Counted from the stretch's first letter, positions 8,702-17,490 are shown. The stretch: 30,399 nucleotides of DNA from Coemansia sp. RSA 922 (GCA_027577415.1 JANBQS010000152.1:1-30399); one strand, 5' to 3'. Notes: generated by a model not told the origin, from the sequence alone. Numbers and translations: made by a program.

Positions 8702-10312
8702 TTAGTCAAGTAGTTGAATATTGGCCAGGTGAGGATATTGGTCCTTGCGTAAGCCGATGAACCTGACTACGAGCGGAATGGTCGATTCCGGCACAAAGAG
8801 TTTCTTGAGTGCACTCGCGTGCAGAACAAGAGCTTGAATACCACGGACACAAACTGCTAACGAGTGATCCGCGCTGAAATTACGTATAGTAAGTCTTGTT
8901 AGCGTAGTGCCCCAAGCCAACATCGGGTCTGCGTTAATAAACAATGACGAATCTGCATAGAAGCTATCGATTGACATGTCGCTGAATTCCAAGTGGGATG
9001 TCCGAAACTCAGTGAGGTTGGGCAAACGGCCTATCACCTTGCAGGCAGTAGAATAGTCGACCTTTCTGACAACAAGTATTGTGAGGTTGGCCCAACGCAT
9101 TAGCTCCGGATCCAGAGTATACCAGTCGCCAATAATGCTCATAGCCGCCACTCGACCAATGCAAATGTCAGAGAAAAAGTGGTTAGTGACGCTGTACATA
9201 TCCGTTGTATCACCCAAATCAGATGGGAAAATGGTGACACTCATATCACGAATCCAAAAAAGCTTCAGTCGGCTGCAGTGGCGGAGGCTACTAATAGACC
9301 CAGAAAGACGGACCTTCTTTAGCTCCGGAAACGGGATATCGGCGTACAAAAGGTCGCAGTCGGGAGTACAATTTTCAATAGATAGTTCTCTGAGCGCAGG
9401 AAAGCAAAGCTGGTCGCAGCAGCGTGCACCCGAAGCCACCTTGTTCTTTATCTCGTCCTCAGTAAGCGACATATTCTTGTACTTAAAAGTAAGATCGAGG
9501 GTGGTCAGATTGTGGAATACAATAGGTTGTGCAAATATGTCGTACCGAAAGTGATGCCAGGCAAAGTTATGCGGAACGTCATCCAGCTTTAAAACCCTGA
9601 GTGTCTCGCCGCAGATACTAGGAAGCACACATGCCGCCGATGAGTCTAAGCGAAGCTCCAGCACCTTGATGTTTCTTGGAATACAGTAAACAGGTAAAGG
9701 AATAGGTCCTTGTACCCTTAGGGCCTGTAGCTGATGGCTGTAACACGCGGCTAGATTGACGTATAGACTGTCTCCAAAGGCTCCTTGCATTTTATAATAC
9801 AAGTTTAGCTGAACAATATTACGCAGGCTCTGTGCAAAGTACTGTACGGTGCGCGCAATGTCTGTGACAACTGGTTCGTATAGAGAAAATGGCCTTTCTG
9901 AGCGATCAAAAATACTGTCAACCTTGGGAAAAGTCAGCAAGTTGATGTTCTGCCAGTCAACGCGATCCAGTTTGAGAATATCAACCCCAATGTAATGTAA
10001 ATAATCGGGAGTAACATGGCCAAGCCACTCAATCGTCAAGCCTCTAGCCATTAGTATACACCCGCGCGAGATAAAAAGTTCGGCGTTGGAACTCCATATG
10101 AGAAGCGCGTTAAATTTAGAGGCGGACATAACAGTGAGCTCGACGTAGACATGGTAAAACACAGCGCCCACTGCCAGCTTAGCCCAGGCTTGGCACACAG
10201 CTAGTAAAGGGAGCTTGGTCTTCCACTGAGATAGCGTAGAGGCTGGAGTAGCTGCTGCCGTGTACAATATCTGGGAAATAACAGTCGCTGGAAGGCCATT
10301 GATATGTGGCAT
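8702..10312 (-). CDS. F-box-like protein with leucine-rich-type repeats (536 aa)
   Basis: The start is the ATG at 10312 (MPHINGLPATVISQIL). The N-terminal ~60 residues carry an F-box-like pattern: LPATVISQIL ... LPLLAVCQAWAKLAVGAVFYHVYVEL. The rest is rich in short 'LxxLxLxx' units, for example NIKVLELRLD, ETLRVLKLDDVP, HNLTTLDLTF, PALRELSIENC, PELKKVRLSG and NLTEFRTSHLEF. These suggest a divergent leucine-rich solenoid. F-box proteins usually recruit substrates to SCF (Skp1-cullin) ubiquitin ligases; that role is inferred here and the target is unknown. It is divergent from the F-box-like gene at 10734, across 421 bp, but is not its close paralogue: the body sequences differ. It is intronless. 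A longer reading from 10414 adds a hydrophobic leader using a non-ATG start and is unlikely. Confidence 0.8.
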   Translation of the reverse strand: MPHINGLPATVISQILYTAAATPASTLSQWKTKLPLLAVCQAWAKLAVGAVFYHVYVELTVMSASKFNALLIWSSNAELFISRGCILMARGLTIEWLGHVTPDYLHYIGVDILKLDRVDWQNINLLTFPKVDSIFDRSERPFSLYEPVVTDIARTVQYFAQSLRNIVQLNLYYKMQGAFGDSLYVNLAACYSHQLQALRVQGPIPLPVYCIPRNIKVLELRLDSSAACVLPSICGETLRVLKLDDVPHNFAWHHFRYDIFAQPIVFHNLTTLDLTFKYKNMSLTEDEIKNKVASGARCCDQLCFPALRELSIENCTPDCDLLYADIPFPELKKVRLSGSISSLRHCSRLKLFWIRDMSVTIFPSDLGDTTDMYSVTNHFFSDICIGRVAAMSIIGDWYTLDPELMRWANLTILVVRKVDYSTACKVIGRLPNLTEFRTSHLEFSDMSIDSFYADSSLFINADPMLAWGTTLTRLTIRNFSADHSLAVCVRGIQALVLHASALKKLFVPESTIPLVVRFIGLRKDQYPHLANIQLLD

Positions 10313-10733
10313 GGTAAGAGAATGCAAAGAATTGGAATAGAGGTAATGAAGAAAGCTGTAGAAGAGAAAGACAAGGCATGTTGGACATGTGTCAATTCTG
10401 CATATCTCCTGCATCCTTTGTCTTTATTGTGGTTCTCATTTGCATGTCATATGCAGATGAACAATAAAGCCTCAAAGTAAATTAGCATTAAATAATCACA
10501 AAAGGGGGATAACATGCCCCTCCTTTGCTTCCTTTGCGTCATTTGCCTTCTTTGCCGAGCCTTGCTCTAAGTCATAAAAAAAAGCGGCTAAAGAATTGGA
10601 CAGCTTGGCGAGAAAGCTTTTGGGTCTTTTCCCACTCTTTCTTTCTCTCGCTTCACCATTCATTCACAACTTTTTACTTTCCGCCAAGCTATCCAACTTT
10701 TTGCACTTTTTCAAGCAGCCATTGTTAGCCACC
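10313..10733. promoter_or_regulatory. Shared divergent promoter of two F-box-like genes
   Basis: This 421-bp region lies between two head-to-head F-box-like genes. It holds a 9-bp-period CTTTGC repeat (10523-10555), an A-run (about 10576-10584) and a long pyrimidine-rich leader (about 10620-10715) before the ATG at 10734, whose context GCCACCATGT is favourable. Confidence 0.6.
10523..10555 (+). repeat. Phased CTTTGC motif, four copies at 9-bp period
   Basis: Hexamers start at 10523 (CTTTGC), 10532 (CTTTGC), 10541 (ATTTGC) and 10550 (CTTTGC), exactly 9 bp apart. The linkers differ, so it is either a decayed tandem repeat or a cluster of binding sites about 200 bp upstream of the start at 10734. 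Confidence 0.6.
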
Positions 10734-12410
10734 ATGTCTAACCATTTGTCGCTAGCCCAAGCTCTTCCTACAGACGTTCTGCGTTTAATCCTACAGTGGG
10801 TAGTAAAAGAACAGAAGTCGCCCTTGCATGGGTCTAACTGCGACCTATCATTCCTAAAGGGGCTACTAGCTGTAAGCACTGTTTGGCGACAGGAAGCTCT
10901 TAAATTTCTGTGGAGAGAGCTCAGACTTACCATTAATGACACAACAAAGGAAGTGCGTCTCCATCGTGCCGAGTGGCTAAAGGAGAAATCGCTGCCACAC
11001 TATGCTGCCAACTTTGTTAATAAGTTTCGGGTAGATACCACCCTGTCCGGTATCGTTAATGGCAATGCCTACAAACTATTGCTTGACTATATCAAAGACA
11101 CCAGATGCTTTTCCTTGGCCAACAAACTAACTGTCAATGTAAAAGATTTTACTAGCAACGTGTTTGAGTCTAAAGATATTTCTATCGCCAATACTCTAGA
11201 GTTTGCCAAGCTACTCAAGTCAATGACCCCTGCAGCAGCTACAGTGAGTGTGCTAAGTAATGGTTATATATATCCAACCAGGGTTAATATCGACAATCTT
11301 GTTAGAGAATTGGATGAAGAAATATTAATTACATTGGCTAATGTGCTCTATGCTGGCACTACACATGCTCATTTCAATTTGGACAATGTTGTAATTACAA
11401 CCCCACTCACTATAGACGCCATTCCACCACTGTCAAGGCTTACCATAAACTACAAGGAGCCATCAGGCATGTATCCAAGCCTGATGCACAAGTCTGCCAA
11501 TACACTGCAATACTTGTCTATTCCTATTGCTGCTTCTGACAAGTTAATTTATGATACAAATGGTGATGTTGTTATATACCCAAATGTACACTATTTGCAA
11601 TTATCTACATACTCTCTCGAAAGTACTATTCAAAGAGTAGAGCCTTCAACTGCCACGCCATTCCCGGTGTTAAGAACTTTGAAACTGGGTCAATCTTATC
11701 CATTTGAAGATGATGTGCTGTTCAGAGGCAATGCTGCGACCTTAAAGAGTCTGAGTTTGGAGTTTGACTATAATACCATTAGTGTACTTAGTCGAGAAAG
11801 AGTGTTTGAAAACAGCGATAAGGTCTTGCAAAATGTTATTATTAATGAGCGCAGCTATCGTTGGTATACCTCTGGAGATTCTGAGGTCGATGTAAACAAT
11901 TTTTTAAATCACTTGGTGGGTGTCGCTACAAAGTTAACAGTCCCTGTAAATGATATAGCCTGGGCTTGCATAGCTGCAGCAGAGCAGGGCCAGGGGTTCC
12001 AGAATATCAAAGTAATTGACGTGGGTGTAAATTTATCTTTTTATGACATAATAACCACACTGGAGGCAATTCCTTCCATTATCGAGCTTATTGGCGACAT
12101 TAAGACTCTGGAACCTGGGAATGAAGAAAATGTGACTAATGAAGTTATTGATGACATTGCTTCCACATTTAGTGGTGCAGAAAATAATTTACAAATTTAC
12201 CACTTAACTTCACCCACCTGCCATTGCACATCTGACATGATTGATTTTATTTTGCTTTTGGCACTGGCATGCCCCAAATTATATTGGATAAAAAACATAT
12301 CAAATAATGTTCAGGATTACCAAGCCAGTGTTTCCAAAGCGCTGGAAAGCAGTCCATATAGCAAATATGCACCTCAGTTCAATAGGATGTTAAATGCCGT
12401 TCGTGAATAA
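10734..12410 (+). CDS. F-box-like protein, 558 aa, paralogue of the gene at 13949-15625
   Basis: The start at the ATG of MSNHLSLAQ (context GCCACCATGT) matches the paralogue's start; the upstream extension uses a non-ATG codon. An F-box-like region covers residues 11-65: LPTDVLRLILQWVV, a ~20-residue insertion, then LLAVSTVWRQEALKFLWREL. The remaining ~490 residues share blocks with the gene at 13949: HKSA-TLQYL, PFPVLR-LK--QSY, VLFRGN-ATL, QG-GFQNI, ID-ILLLAL-CP and LES-PYSKYA. The body has LRR-like hydrophobic spacing without a strict repeat. Likely role (inference): substrate adaptor of an SCF ubiquitin ligase in a lineage-expanded family. It is noticeably more AT-rich than the conserved genes. 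A polyadenylation-type AATAAA lies 66 nt past the stop. An alternative is a degenerate F-box that no longer binds Skp1. Confidence 0.82.
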   Translation: MSNHLSLAQALPTDVLRLILQWVVKEQKSPLHGSNCDLSFLKGLLAVSTVWRQEALKFLWRELRLTINDTTKEVRLHRAEWLKEKSLPHYAANFVNKFRVDTTLSGIVNGNAYKLLLDYIKDTRCFSLANKLTVNVKDFTSNVFESKDISIANTLEFAKLLKSMTPAAATVSVLSNGYIYPTRVNIDNLVRELDEEILITLANVLYAGTTHAHFNLDNVVITTPLTIDAIPPLSRLTINYKEPSGMYPSLMHKSANTLQYLSIPIAASDKLIYDTNGDVVIYPNVHYLQLSTYSLESTIQRVEPSTATPFPVLRTLKLGQSYPFEDDVLFRGNAATLKSLSLEFDYNTISVLSRERVFENSDKVLQNVIINERSYRWYTSGDSEVDVNNFLNHLVGVATKLTVPVNDIAWACIAAAEQGQGFQNIKVIDVGVNLSFYDIITTLEAIPSIIELIGDIKTLEPGNEENVTNEVIDDIASTFSGAENNLQIYHLTSPTCHCTSDMIDFILLLALACPKLYWIKNISNNVQDYQASVSKALESSPYSKYAPQFNRMLNAVRE

Positions 12411-13221
12411 AGCAGTACTGTGTATGGTTGAATGTGATGGTTTGCAGTAGTAAAAGATAGCTAATTGTGCAATCAAATAAAAGGTTATGCTGGTAGTGAA
12501 TATTGCTATTTTCTTTAATTAGTCAAACAACAAGCGAGCATACCCTCGAATATATTGAAGGAGCACAATACATTTTCTTATTTCCGCAATAAAACACATG
12601 TGATCAGTTTTAGCCACTGCGGCACAGTAAAAGGTTGGAAGTGTACCAGAGCCAGCAGCAGCACGCTAATTGAATCAAGGCTCATTAGGTCTTATTAAAG
12701 GCCACAGAGAAGAAGCTTGAGTCACAATCTCTTGTCTATTGGCACATAAATTGAGATGGATAGTGGGTGGCAGTGTATGCTAGTCTGAGATAAAACGCCA
12801 GAGATGCCGCATCTGGTTGTCCAAGGTTCGCACAATACATGTTTTCTTAGTTTCTGGCAACAATGTCAAAAGGGCCTACAGTGCAGAAAGTGCAAACACA
12901 TTTCCTTTAGACCTGATCCAGGAAACTGCCACCCAGACCCTAATATGTGATCTAGCGTTTGCTACCTTTCTTAGCCGCTTGATTCAATGCTAATAAATTT
13001 AGAAAAATCCATGCTTTTATATTCCAAAGAATTGCTTTCTGCTAAGAAAAGCACACCTCTTACGACGCTTGTTTTTAAAGGGCGGCCGCAGCTATCCTTT
13101 CGTTGCCAGTCAGCCAAAAAGTAGGAGGTTTGGTTGCTCTGGGATTTCCCCCTTTTCTTCTTTAGTCTCCATTTTATAGCATTTTTTGTTAGCATCCACT
13201 TTTGAACATACTTTAACACGC
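12411..13221. other. Intergenic region between an F-box-like gene and a ubiquitin-like gene
   Basis: It holds an AATAAA signal at 12476-12481 for the upstream gene. No open frame is convincing and no remnant was recognised. The last ~150 bp must hold the promoter of the gene at 13222; a NotI-type GCGGCCGC palindrome occurs near 13082. Confidence 0.5.
12476..12481 (+). terminator. AATAAA polyadenylation-type signal
   Basis: It lies 66 nt after the stop of the F-box-like gene ending at 12410, at a usual distance for 3' end formation. Confidence 0.5.
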
Positions 13222-13722
13222 ATGTCTCCTCTGGCACCTTCAGCACCCTCTAAATCTTGGAATGGATTAATTACCCTCCGAGTAAGCTTTCCTGATATTG
13301 CAACGTGTGTGGATGGTGAGGCGTATGAAGAAATTGGCATCAATGTGCATAGGGATACCGTTAAACAGGTTAAAAAAGCCATTGCTACTAAACTTGGCAT
13401 TGAAGCAGATGAATTTGTGTTTTACCACAAGCCTACTGAAAAAGAGTACAAGTCCGAGTCAAATAAATTATTTGCCAAGGCATACATTCGTGGCAACTAC
13501 ATATCATACGTCGAAGGAGGTTGTGAAATGAAGCCGTTAAAAACAGGTCTGTACAAGAGCAAGTTTTATAAAGGCAAGACCGGCATTCTCGAGTGGATGT
13601 TGAGGCAAACGGAAGATTGCAAAGACTGCTTGGGACATCACTGTAAAGGTGGTCGGCTTGCTGAAGTATTTGCAAGGGATAGGGCGACATTTAAGGCTCT
13701 ACGCAAATCTCCATCCGCATAA
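13222..13722 (+). CDS. Ubiquitin-like domain ending in GlyGly plus Cys/His-rich basic tail (166 aa)
   Basis: The first ATG gives MSPLAPS; the longer frame from 13186 uses TTG. After a short linker, residues ~15-100 follow the ubiquitin order. The strands are LITLRVSF and GINV, then helix DTVKQVKKAIATKLG. After that come IEADEFVFYHK (compare IPPDQQRLIFAGK), a longer loop, and NYISYVEGG, whose GlyGly (99-100) falls where ubiquitin ends. Residues 101-166 are a Lys/Arg-rich tail with CKDCLGHHC (133-141), a possible zinc site. The layout recalls ubiquitin fused to a zinc-binding ribosomal extension, but the sequence is not ubiquitin and the tail is not one I recognise. The gene lies between two convergent F-box-like paralogues, so a link to ubiquitin-ligase function is tempting but unproven. 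AATAAA signals follow at 13890 and 13910. Confidence 0.7.
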   Translation: MSPLAPSAPSKSWNGLITLRVSFPDIATCVDGEAYEEIGINVHRDTVKQVKKAIATKLGIEADEFVFYHKPTEKEYKSESNKLFAKAYIRGNYISYVEGGCEMKPLKTGLYKSKFYKGKTGILEWMLRQTEDCKDCLGHHCKGGRLAEVFARDRATFKALRKSPSA

Positions 13723-13889
13723 ACTGCCCCTAGCATTGAGAGTAGTATAGTTCAAGAGTAACATTGTTAAATCCTAAATTTGTTGGCAATTAGGCTAAGG
13801 TAAAATATTGTTTAGTCCTTGTTACGCCTAGAAATCTCTTTACGAATGCCAATGTCATTATAGTAGTTCAGTCTTGGTGCGAGTAGAGC

Positions 13890-13915
13890 AATAAATTCTT
13901 GATATACTCAATAAA
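13890..13915 (+). terminator. Paired AATAAA polyadenylation-type signals
   Basis: AATAAA at 13890-13895 and 13910-13915 follow the ubiquitin-like gene (stop 13722). They sit just before the convergent F-box-like gene's stop codon at 13949. Confidence 0.45.
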
Positions 13916-13948
13916 AATGTAATAGTTGTTAAAAAAAAGCAAAAGGTT

Positions 13949-15625
13949 TTACTCATATATGATATCCGAAACACGACTGAGCTGAGATGCATATTTGCTA
14001 TATGGACCACTCTCAAGAACCTCCGTAATCTTCTTGTGATAATCGGGAACAGCATTAGGAATTAGCTCCACACGACTCAGGTTTGGACACACAAGTGCCA
14101 AAAGCAAGATATAATCAATAGTTTCATCCTCAAAGCGGTAATTAAAGAAAGTCATCTCCCAGACCTGCAAATTACTTCCCATGTTACCATAGGTAGAAAC
14201 AATATGGTCGGGTAACTCATCGGCTGCAATGTGTACCATACTGGGGTCCATTCCACTTATACCACTCCTCAGCCTTGTAACGGCCGGAAGTGCCTTCAGA
14301 ATACTTAGCACATTTAACATTGACATTTTCTCAAACTTTGTTTCTAGTACTCTGATATTCTGAAATCCGTGGCCCTGTTGTGCTGCCACAATAACATAAT
14401 TCAGCCATATTGAGGATGTTATGACAAATCGTTTGGCATTACTAACTAGATTGTTTAATAATCTGTTCAATTCGTCATGAGAAGTAACGCGTGGGTTGTC
14501 ATTATAAAAGTCATCGTTAAGAAGAATGACATGATGCAGGGCAGTGTGTACGTTTTCAAAAACGTGACCAATGTTACGCTCCTGTTGGGAATTCATGCAT
14601 AGAGTAAACTCCAGATACTCCAAGGTGGCATTGTTGCCACGGAACAGTACTTCATTAAAGTACTTGTAACTCTGGGATATCTTCAGGCTCCTTAGTACAG
14701 GGAATGGCACAACATCAGATGACACTAACCTTGTGTTTTGGTCATTTCCTACACAATGGCTCATATGTAGATGCTGCAACTTTGGATAGACGACAACATC
14801 GTTCTTGGCATCATACAAAAGTGTTCTTGGATCAGTTACTCCAATATCGAGGTATTGAAGCGTGCTGGCCGACTTGTGCACTAGACCCATGCTTTTAGAT
14901 AGTGGGTTGCTACTAAATAGCCGAAGCCATGATAATTGCGGAATGAAGTCAATTGTAGACATATTTAAAATGCCTGCATCTCCCAAGTCTAGCTTGGAAC
15001 CTGTACTATCACCATATAGAGAATTGACAAAAAGTCCAAAATTGTCTTCATCCAACTCTCCGATGGGCTCTTTAAAGTAGTAGCTTCTTATCACCGGACT
15101 AGTAGCACACACGACTTGAATAGCTTTTGCAGCTGGAGCAAGCGACTTTAGCAACTGTACAAAAGCAAGAACATTGTCTATAGTGTTATTCTTTGAGGGC
15201 TCGCTCTTACCAGTGTTAACCATGACAACAATTCTATTGGCCGAGGGATAGCACTTGGTGGCTCCCAAGTACTTTGTAAGACATTTGTGAGCAGCGCCAT
15301 TTACAACTCCGGGCATGTGGACACTTATATGTAGCACTTTGACCAAGTTCGTAATACTCTGAGACAGTGCGTTCTCTTTAACCCATGGAGGGCGAGCGAG
15401 GTACACACCAGATGACTTGGGATTTAATGTGAGTGTTACCTCATTCCATAGATACTCAAGAGCAGCCTGTCGCCAATTAAGGCACATGGGTAGCAAAGCC
15501 TTTAACTTGTTCTTGTTGCTGCTACCTCTGCCAAATGGCATACCCTTCTCATTTACTACATACTTTATTATTAAAAGTAAGACATCGACAGGAAGCCTCT
15601 GCACTGGCGAAACACTGTTAAACAT
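13949..15625 (-). CDS. F-box-like protein, 558 aa, inverted paralogue of the gene at 10734-12410
   Basis: The ATG at 15625 (MFNSVSPVQR) puts the F-box-like motif at residues 11-65, in exact register with the paralogue: LPVDVLLLIIKYVV ... LLPMCLNWRQAALEYLWNEV. Both proteins are 558 residues. Shared blocks continue to the C-terminus (VHKSASTLQYLDI, PFPVLRSLKISQSY, VLFRGNNATLEYLEF, IDYILLLALVCPNL, LESGPYSKYASQL). In between the identity is only moderate, so the duplication is not recent or the copies evolve fast. The longer reading to 15826 uses a non-ATG start and adds hydrophobic leader-like sequence that is probably 5' UTR. Role by family: possible SCF substrate adaptor, target unknown. It converges on the F-box-like copy at 10734, with the ubiquitin-like gene between them. 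Confidence 0.82.
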   Translation of the reverse strand: MFNSVSPVQRLPVDVLLLIIKYVVNEKGMPFGRGSSNKNKLKALLPMCLNWRQAALEYLWNEVTLTLNPKSSGVYLARPPWVKENALSQSITNLVKVLHISVHMPGVVNGAAHKCLTKYLGATKCYPSANRIVVMVNTGKSEPSKNNTIDNVLAFVQLLKSLAPAAKAIQVVCATSPVIRSYYFKEPIGELDEDNFGLFVNSLYGDSTGSKLDLGDAGILNMSTIDFIPQLSWLRLFSSNPLSKSMGLVHKSASTLQYLDIGVTDPRTLLYDAKNDVVVYPKLQHLHMSHCVGNDQNTRLVSSDVVPFPVLRSLKISQSYKYFNEVLFRGNNATLEYLEFTLCMNSQQERNIGHVFENVHTALHHVILLNDDFYNDNPRVTSHDELNRLLNNLVSNAKRFVITSSIWLNYVIVAAQQGHGFQNIRVLETKFEKMSMLNVLSILKALPAVTRLRSGISGMDPSMVHIAADELPDHIVSTYGNMGSNLQVWEMTFFNYRFEDETIDYILLLALVCPNLSRVELIPNAVPDYHKKITEVLESGPYSKYASQLSRVSDIIYE

Positions 15626-16062
15626 GATTGCTTGGTTTAAAAAAAAGAGTTGAGCTAGATAGGTTGCAAAAAAAATGTAAGTAGAAAAGAAAAAGGTGGA
15701 GGACAGAGGGGGTCCAGACATGCAGAGAAAGAGCTGCACAAAGCGTTTGGCCACTTTTCTGGCCCAACGACCACAGCCTTTGGGGGAATGCTTTGGAGGA
15801 AAGGAGAGAGCAGTCAAAGCTGACATAATCAGAGAATCCCTTGAAAAAAGAAAAGAGATGGTTGGCCGACGTGTCGTCCACTGCGCTTTATTCCCACCAG
15901 AGAATAGGAATACGCAAAAAAAAACAGCCTTGTAGTTCTGTTGAATTGGAGAAAAGTACTACTGGCCACTAGTGTACCACCAATAATTGAGAGTATTTTT
16001 TTGCTTTTTTATTATTATTTAAGAAGCCAAGCACAAATCAAGAAACTAAACAACTATTCTTC
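15626..16062. other. Promoter side of the F-box-like gene at 13949-15625
   Basis: On the minus strand a long pyrimidine-rich leader (15626-15700) precedes the start codon. The only long open frame, extending the F-box gene, lacks an ATG at its far end. T-rich/A-rich runs lie near 15915-15925 and 15997-16020. Nothing else was recognised. Confidence 0.5.
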
Positions 16063-16224
16063 ATGGCTTTGGCAACACAGACCTTACGAGCTGTTGCCAG
16101 CAGGTTGTCACAGTGTATGACCGCAGCTATAACCCTTAGCTCTAGTGCCACAGGCCTAAAGTCGAGGATATCACATATAGACAGCCATGCTGCAGTTGAA
16201 ACTGCTGAATTTCTCTCACATTAG
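16063..16224 (+). CDS. Doubtful 53-aa ORF with a presequence-like N-terminus
   Basis: An ATG ORF begins MALATQTLRAVASRLSQCM. It is rich in Ala, Ser, Thr and Arg without acidic residues for its first ~40 positions, which is the character of a mitochondrial targeting presequence. It stops after 53 residues and no downstream exon was identified. It could be a small mitochondrial protein, a first exon, a decayed gene 5' end, or chance. Confidence 0.22.
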   Translation: MALATQTLRAVASRLSQCMTAAITLSSSATGLKSRISHIDSHAAVETAEFLSH

Positions 16225-16262
16225 ATGCCCTCAGTAATCAGAGTACCTTATTCACAGTGTAC

Positions 16263-16592
16263 TCACTGATCACTATTAACGTTAGTGGCATCTCTTCTCC
16301 TTTTCTCCAATTCCAAACACACCAAATTCATGTTAGCATGCATGGTAAGCTCCCACACGCCATTTTTCTTACGTCCATAAAAGAAAACCAATTCATTGTT
16401 TCCCCAGTCCATATCATAACGGATGAAGCCATTGTTAATACTGGGGAAATCCTTCTTGGTAAGAGGCTGTCCATTTGGCGTATACTGTACAGAGTAGGCA
16501 GAAATGGCGGCAATCATATCTTTCTCTGAATCAAATGTAGCGGTGCCTATGGTAGCATCAGGCCATATAATGCCAGCCCTATTAATATTCAT
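16263..16592 (-). CDS. Small uncharacterised protein (109 aa)
   Basis: The ORF starts at an ATG (MNINRAGIIW). I do not recognise the family. It has alternating hydrophobic strands (GTATF, FIRYDMDW, ELVFFYGRK, VWELTMHANMNLVCLEL), one short helix (SEKDMIAAISAYS) and a basic C-terminal LEKRRRD. There is no signal peptide, membrane segment or cysteine cluster. It reads like a compact alpha/beta domain. It lies in the same accessory island as the F-box-like genes. Upstream on its coding strand is a long AT/T-rich leader and the octamer CTTTGAAA (16787-16794, plus-strand orientation). Confidence 0.5.
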   Translation of the reverse strand: MNINRAGIIWPDATIGTATFDSEKDMIAAISAYSVQYTPNGQPLTKKDFPSINNGFIRYDMDWGNNELVFFYGRKKNGVWELTMHANMNLVCLELEKRRRDATNVNSDQ

Positions 16593-17094
16593 TTGAGCGT
16601 ATTATAATCCAAAAAAAAAAAATGACACACTTGGTGGGGGGGAAATGGAAAATAATTCTGTCAAGAGAAGGATTTGTTTCTTGCCCACCCCCATTTCTTT
16701 GCCCTTCGCCTAGCAAGCTGCAAGAATTCGCCCAAAGACAAAGCTTTGTTGAGTTTCCTTTGACAGACAACCCTTTTCCGGGTTCCCTTTGAAAGACATC
16801 TTTTGTAGGATATCATGCCTGTAGTAGACAGTCCCACACCAATCATGTAGTCATTGACGTCTGCTGTTGCTCGTTTGATTTGTCACACATCAGTATTATT
16901 TAAAAGTGAGCAAGTTTGCTATATCACTCCTTGGTCATGCACTTGTATGTGCGCCACATTTACACGTTGCTGGGGGGAGTTTTCTATTGAGAGACGCATT
17001 TAATTACAGAATGCTTTATATATGAAGGGTTGTTTTTCGTCTTTTTTATTATTTAGTACGGATATTTACAAGTATCTCGCTGATTTTGATACTA
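16593..17094. other. Intergenic region, AT-rich
   Basis: It holds an A-run at 16610-16621, a G-run near 16634-16640 and imperfectly repeated CCTTTGA(A/C)AGAC units at 16757-16768 and 16786-16797. These two similar 12-mers, 29 bp apart, may be regulatory sites for the minus-strand gene at 16263. A weak TATA-like stretch (TTTATATATGAA, near 17014) faces right. Confidence 0.4.
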
Positions 17095-17490
17095 ATGGAA
17101 CTAGAGCCTAATGGCAGTGGAGAGGTAACACAAAAACATGGCAGAAGCAAACTGGCACAGCGGATACGTAGGTTTGCTGCCAGACTGTGTGCACCCAGAG
17201 CAGGCGCGTCAGGAAGCTGGGTGACAGGGATTGGACTAGATATCGGGCCATTTCCCGGCATAGCAATGTGTGTTGCCTTTCGGGGGCATTACAGCGGCAG
17301 CAGTGGCGTGTACCGGAACAGGGATTGGGGACAGGAGCAAGATTTCAGTGTCTTTGGACAAACACCACTAGCGACAGTAGAGCAGGACGACAGGGACGAC
17401 AGGGACGACAGGGACGACAGGGACGATGACGCTGTCACCTTATTGGATGGTGCGGTACACCATCCACGTGATCCGACGATGGACCAGTGA
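17095..17490 (+). CDS. Doubtful ORF (131 aa) with an Asp-Asp-Arg repeat
   Basis: An ATG ORF (MELEPNGSGEVTQKHG) has a basic middle (RSKLAQRIRRFAARL), a Gly-rich stretch and an acidic C-terminal repeat (DDR)n encoded by the 9-bp tandem repeat at 17386-17427. No family is recognised. An overlapping +1 frame is also open, which weakens the case for coding. It ends 173 bp before signal peptide peptidase and could be leader or promoter sequence of that gene. Confidence 0.25.
   Translation: MELEPNGSGEVTQKHGRSKLAQRIRRFAARLCAPRAGASGSWVTGIGLDIGPFPGIAMCVAFRGHYSGSSGVYRNRDWGQEQDFSVFGQTPLATVEQDDRDDRDDRDDRDDDAVTLLDGAVHHPRDPTMDQ
17386..17427 (+). repeat. 9-bp tandem repeat GACGACAGG, about 4.7 copies
   Basis: Four perfect units begin at 17386, 17395, 17404 and 17413, with a partial fifth unit (GACGAT) at 17422. 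A multiple of three, it would encode Asp-Asp-Arg if the ORF is translated. It is a likely length-variable minisatellite. Confidence 0.9.

Noticed and set aside
10312..10414. Hydrophobic leader extending the F-box-like protein, read as a signal peptide
   Set aside because: The extension begins at a non-ATG codon and is pyrimidine-rich leader sequence. The F-box-like motif is at the N-terminus only when the ATG at 10312 is used. The same applies to the leaders of the genes at 10734 and 15625.
17386..17427. CRISPR-like direct repeats
   Set aside because: The units are only 9 bp and strictly contiguous, with no spacers; this is a minisatellite.
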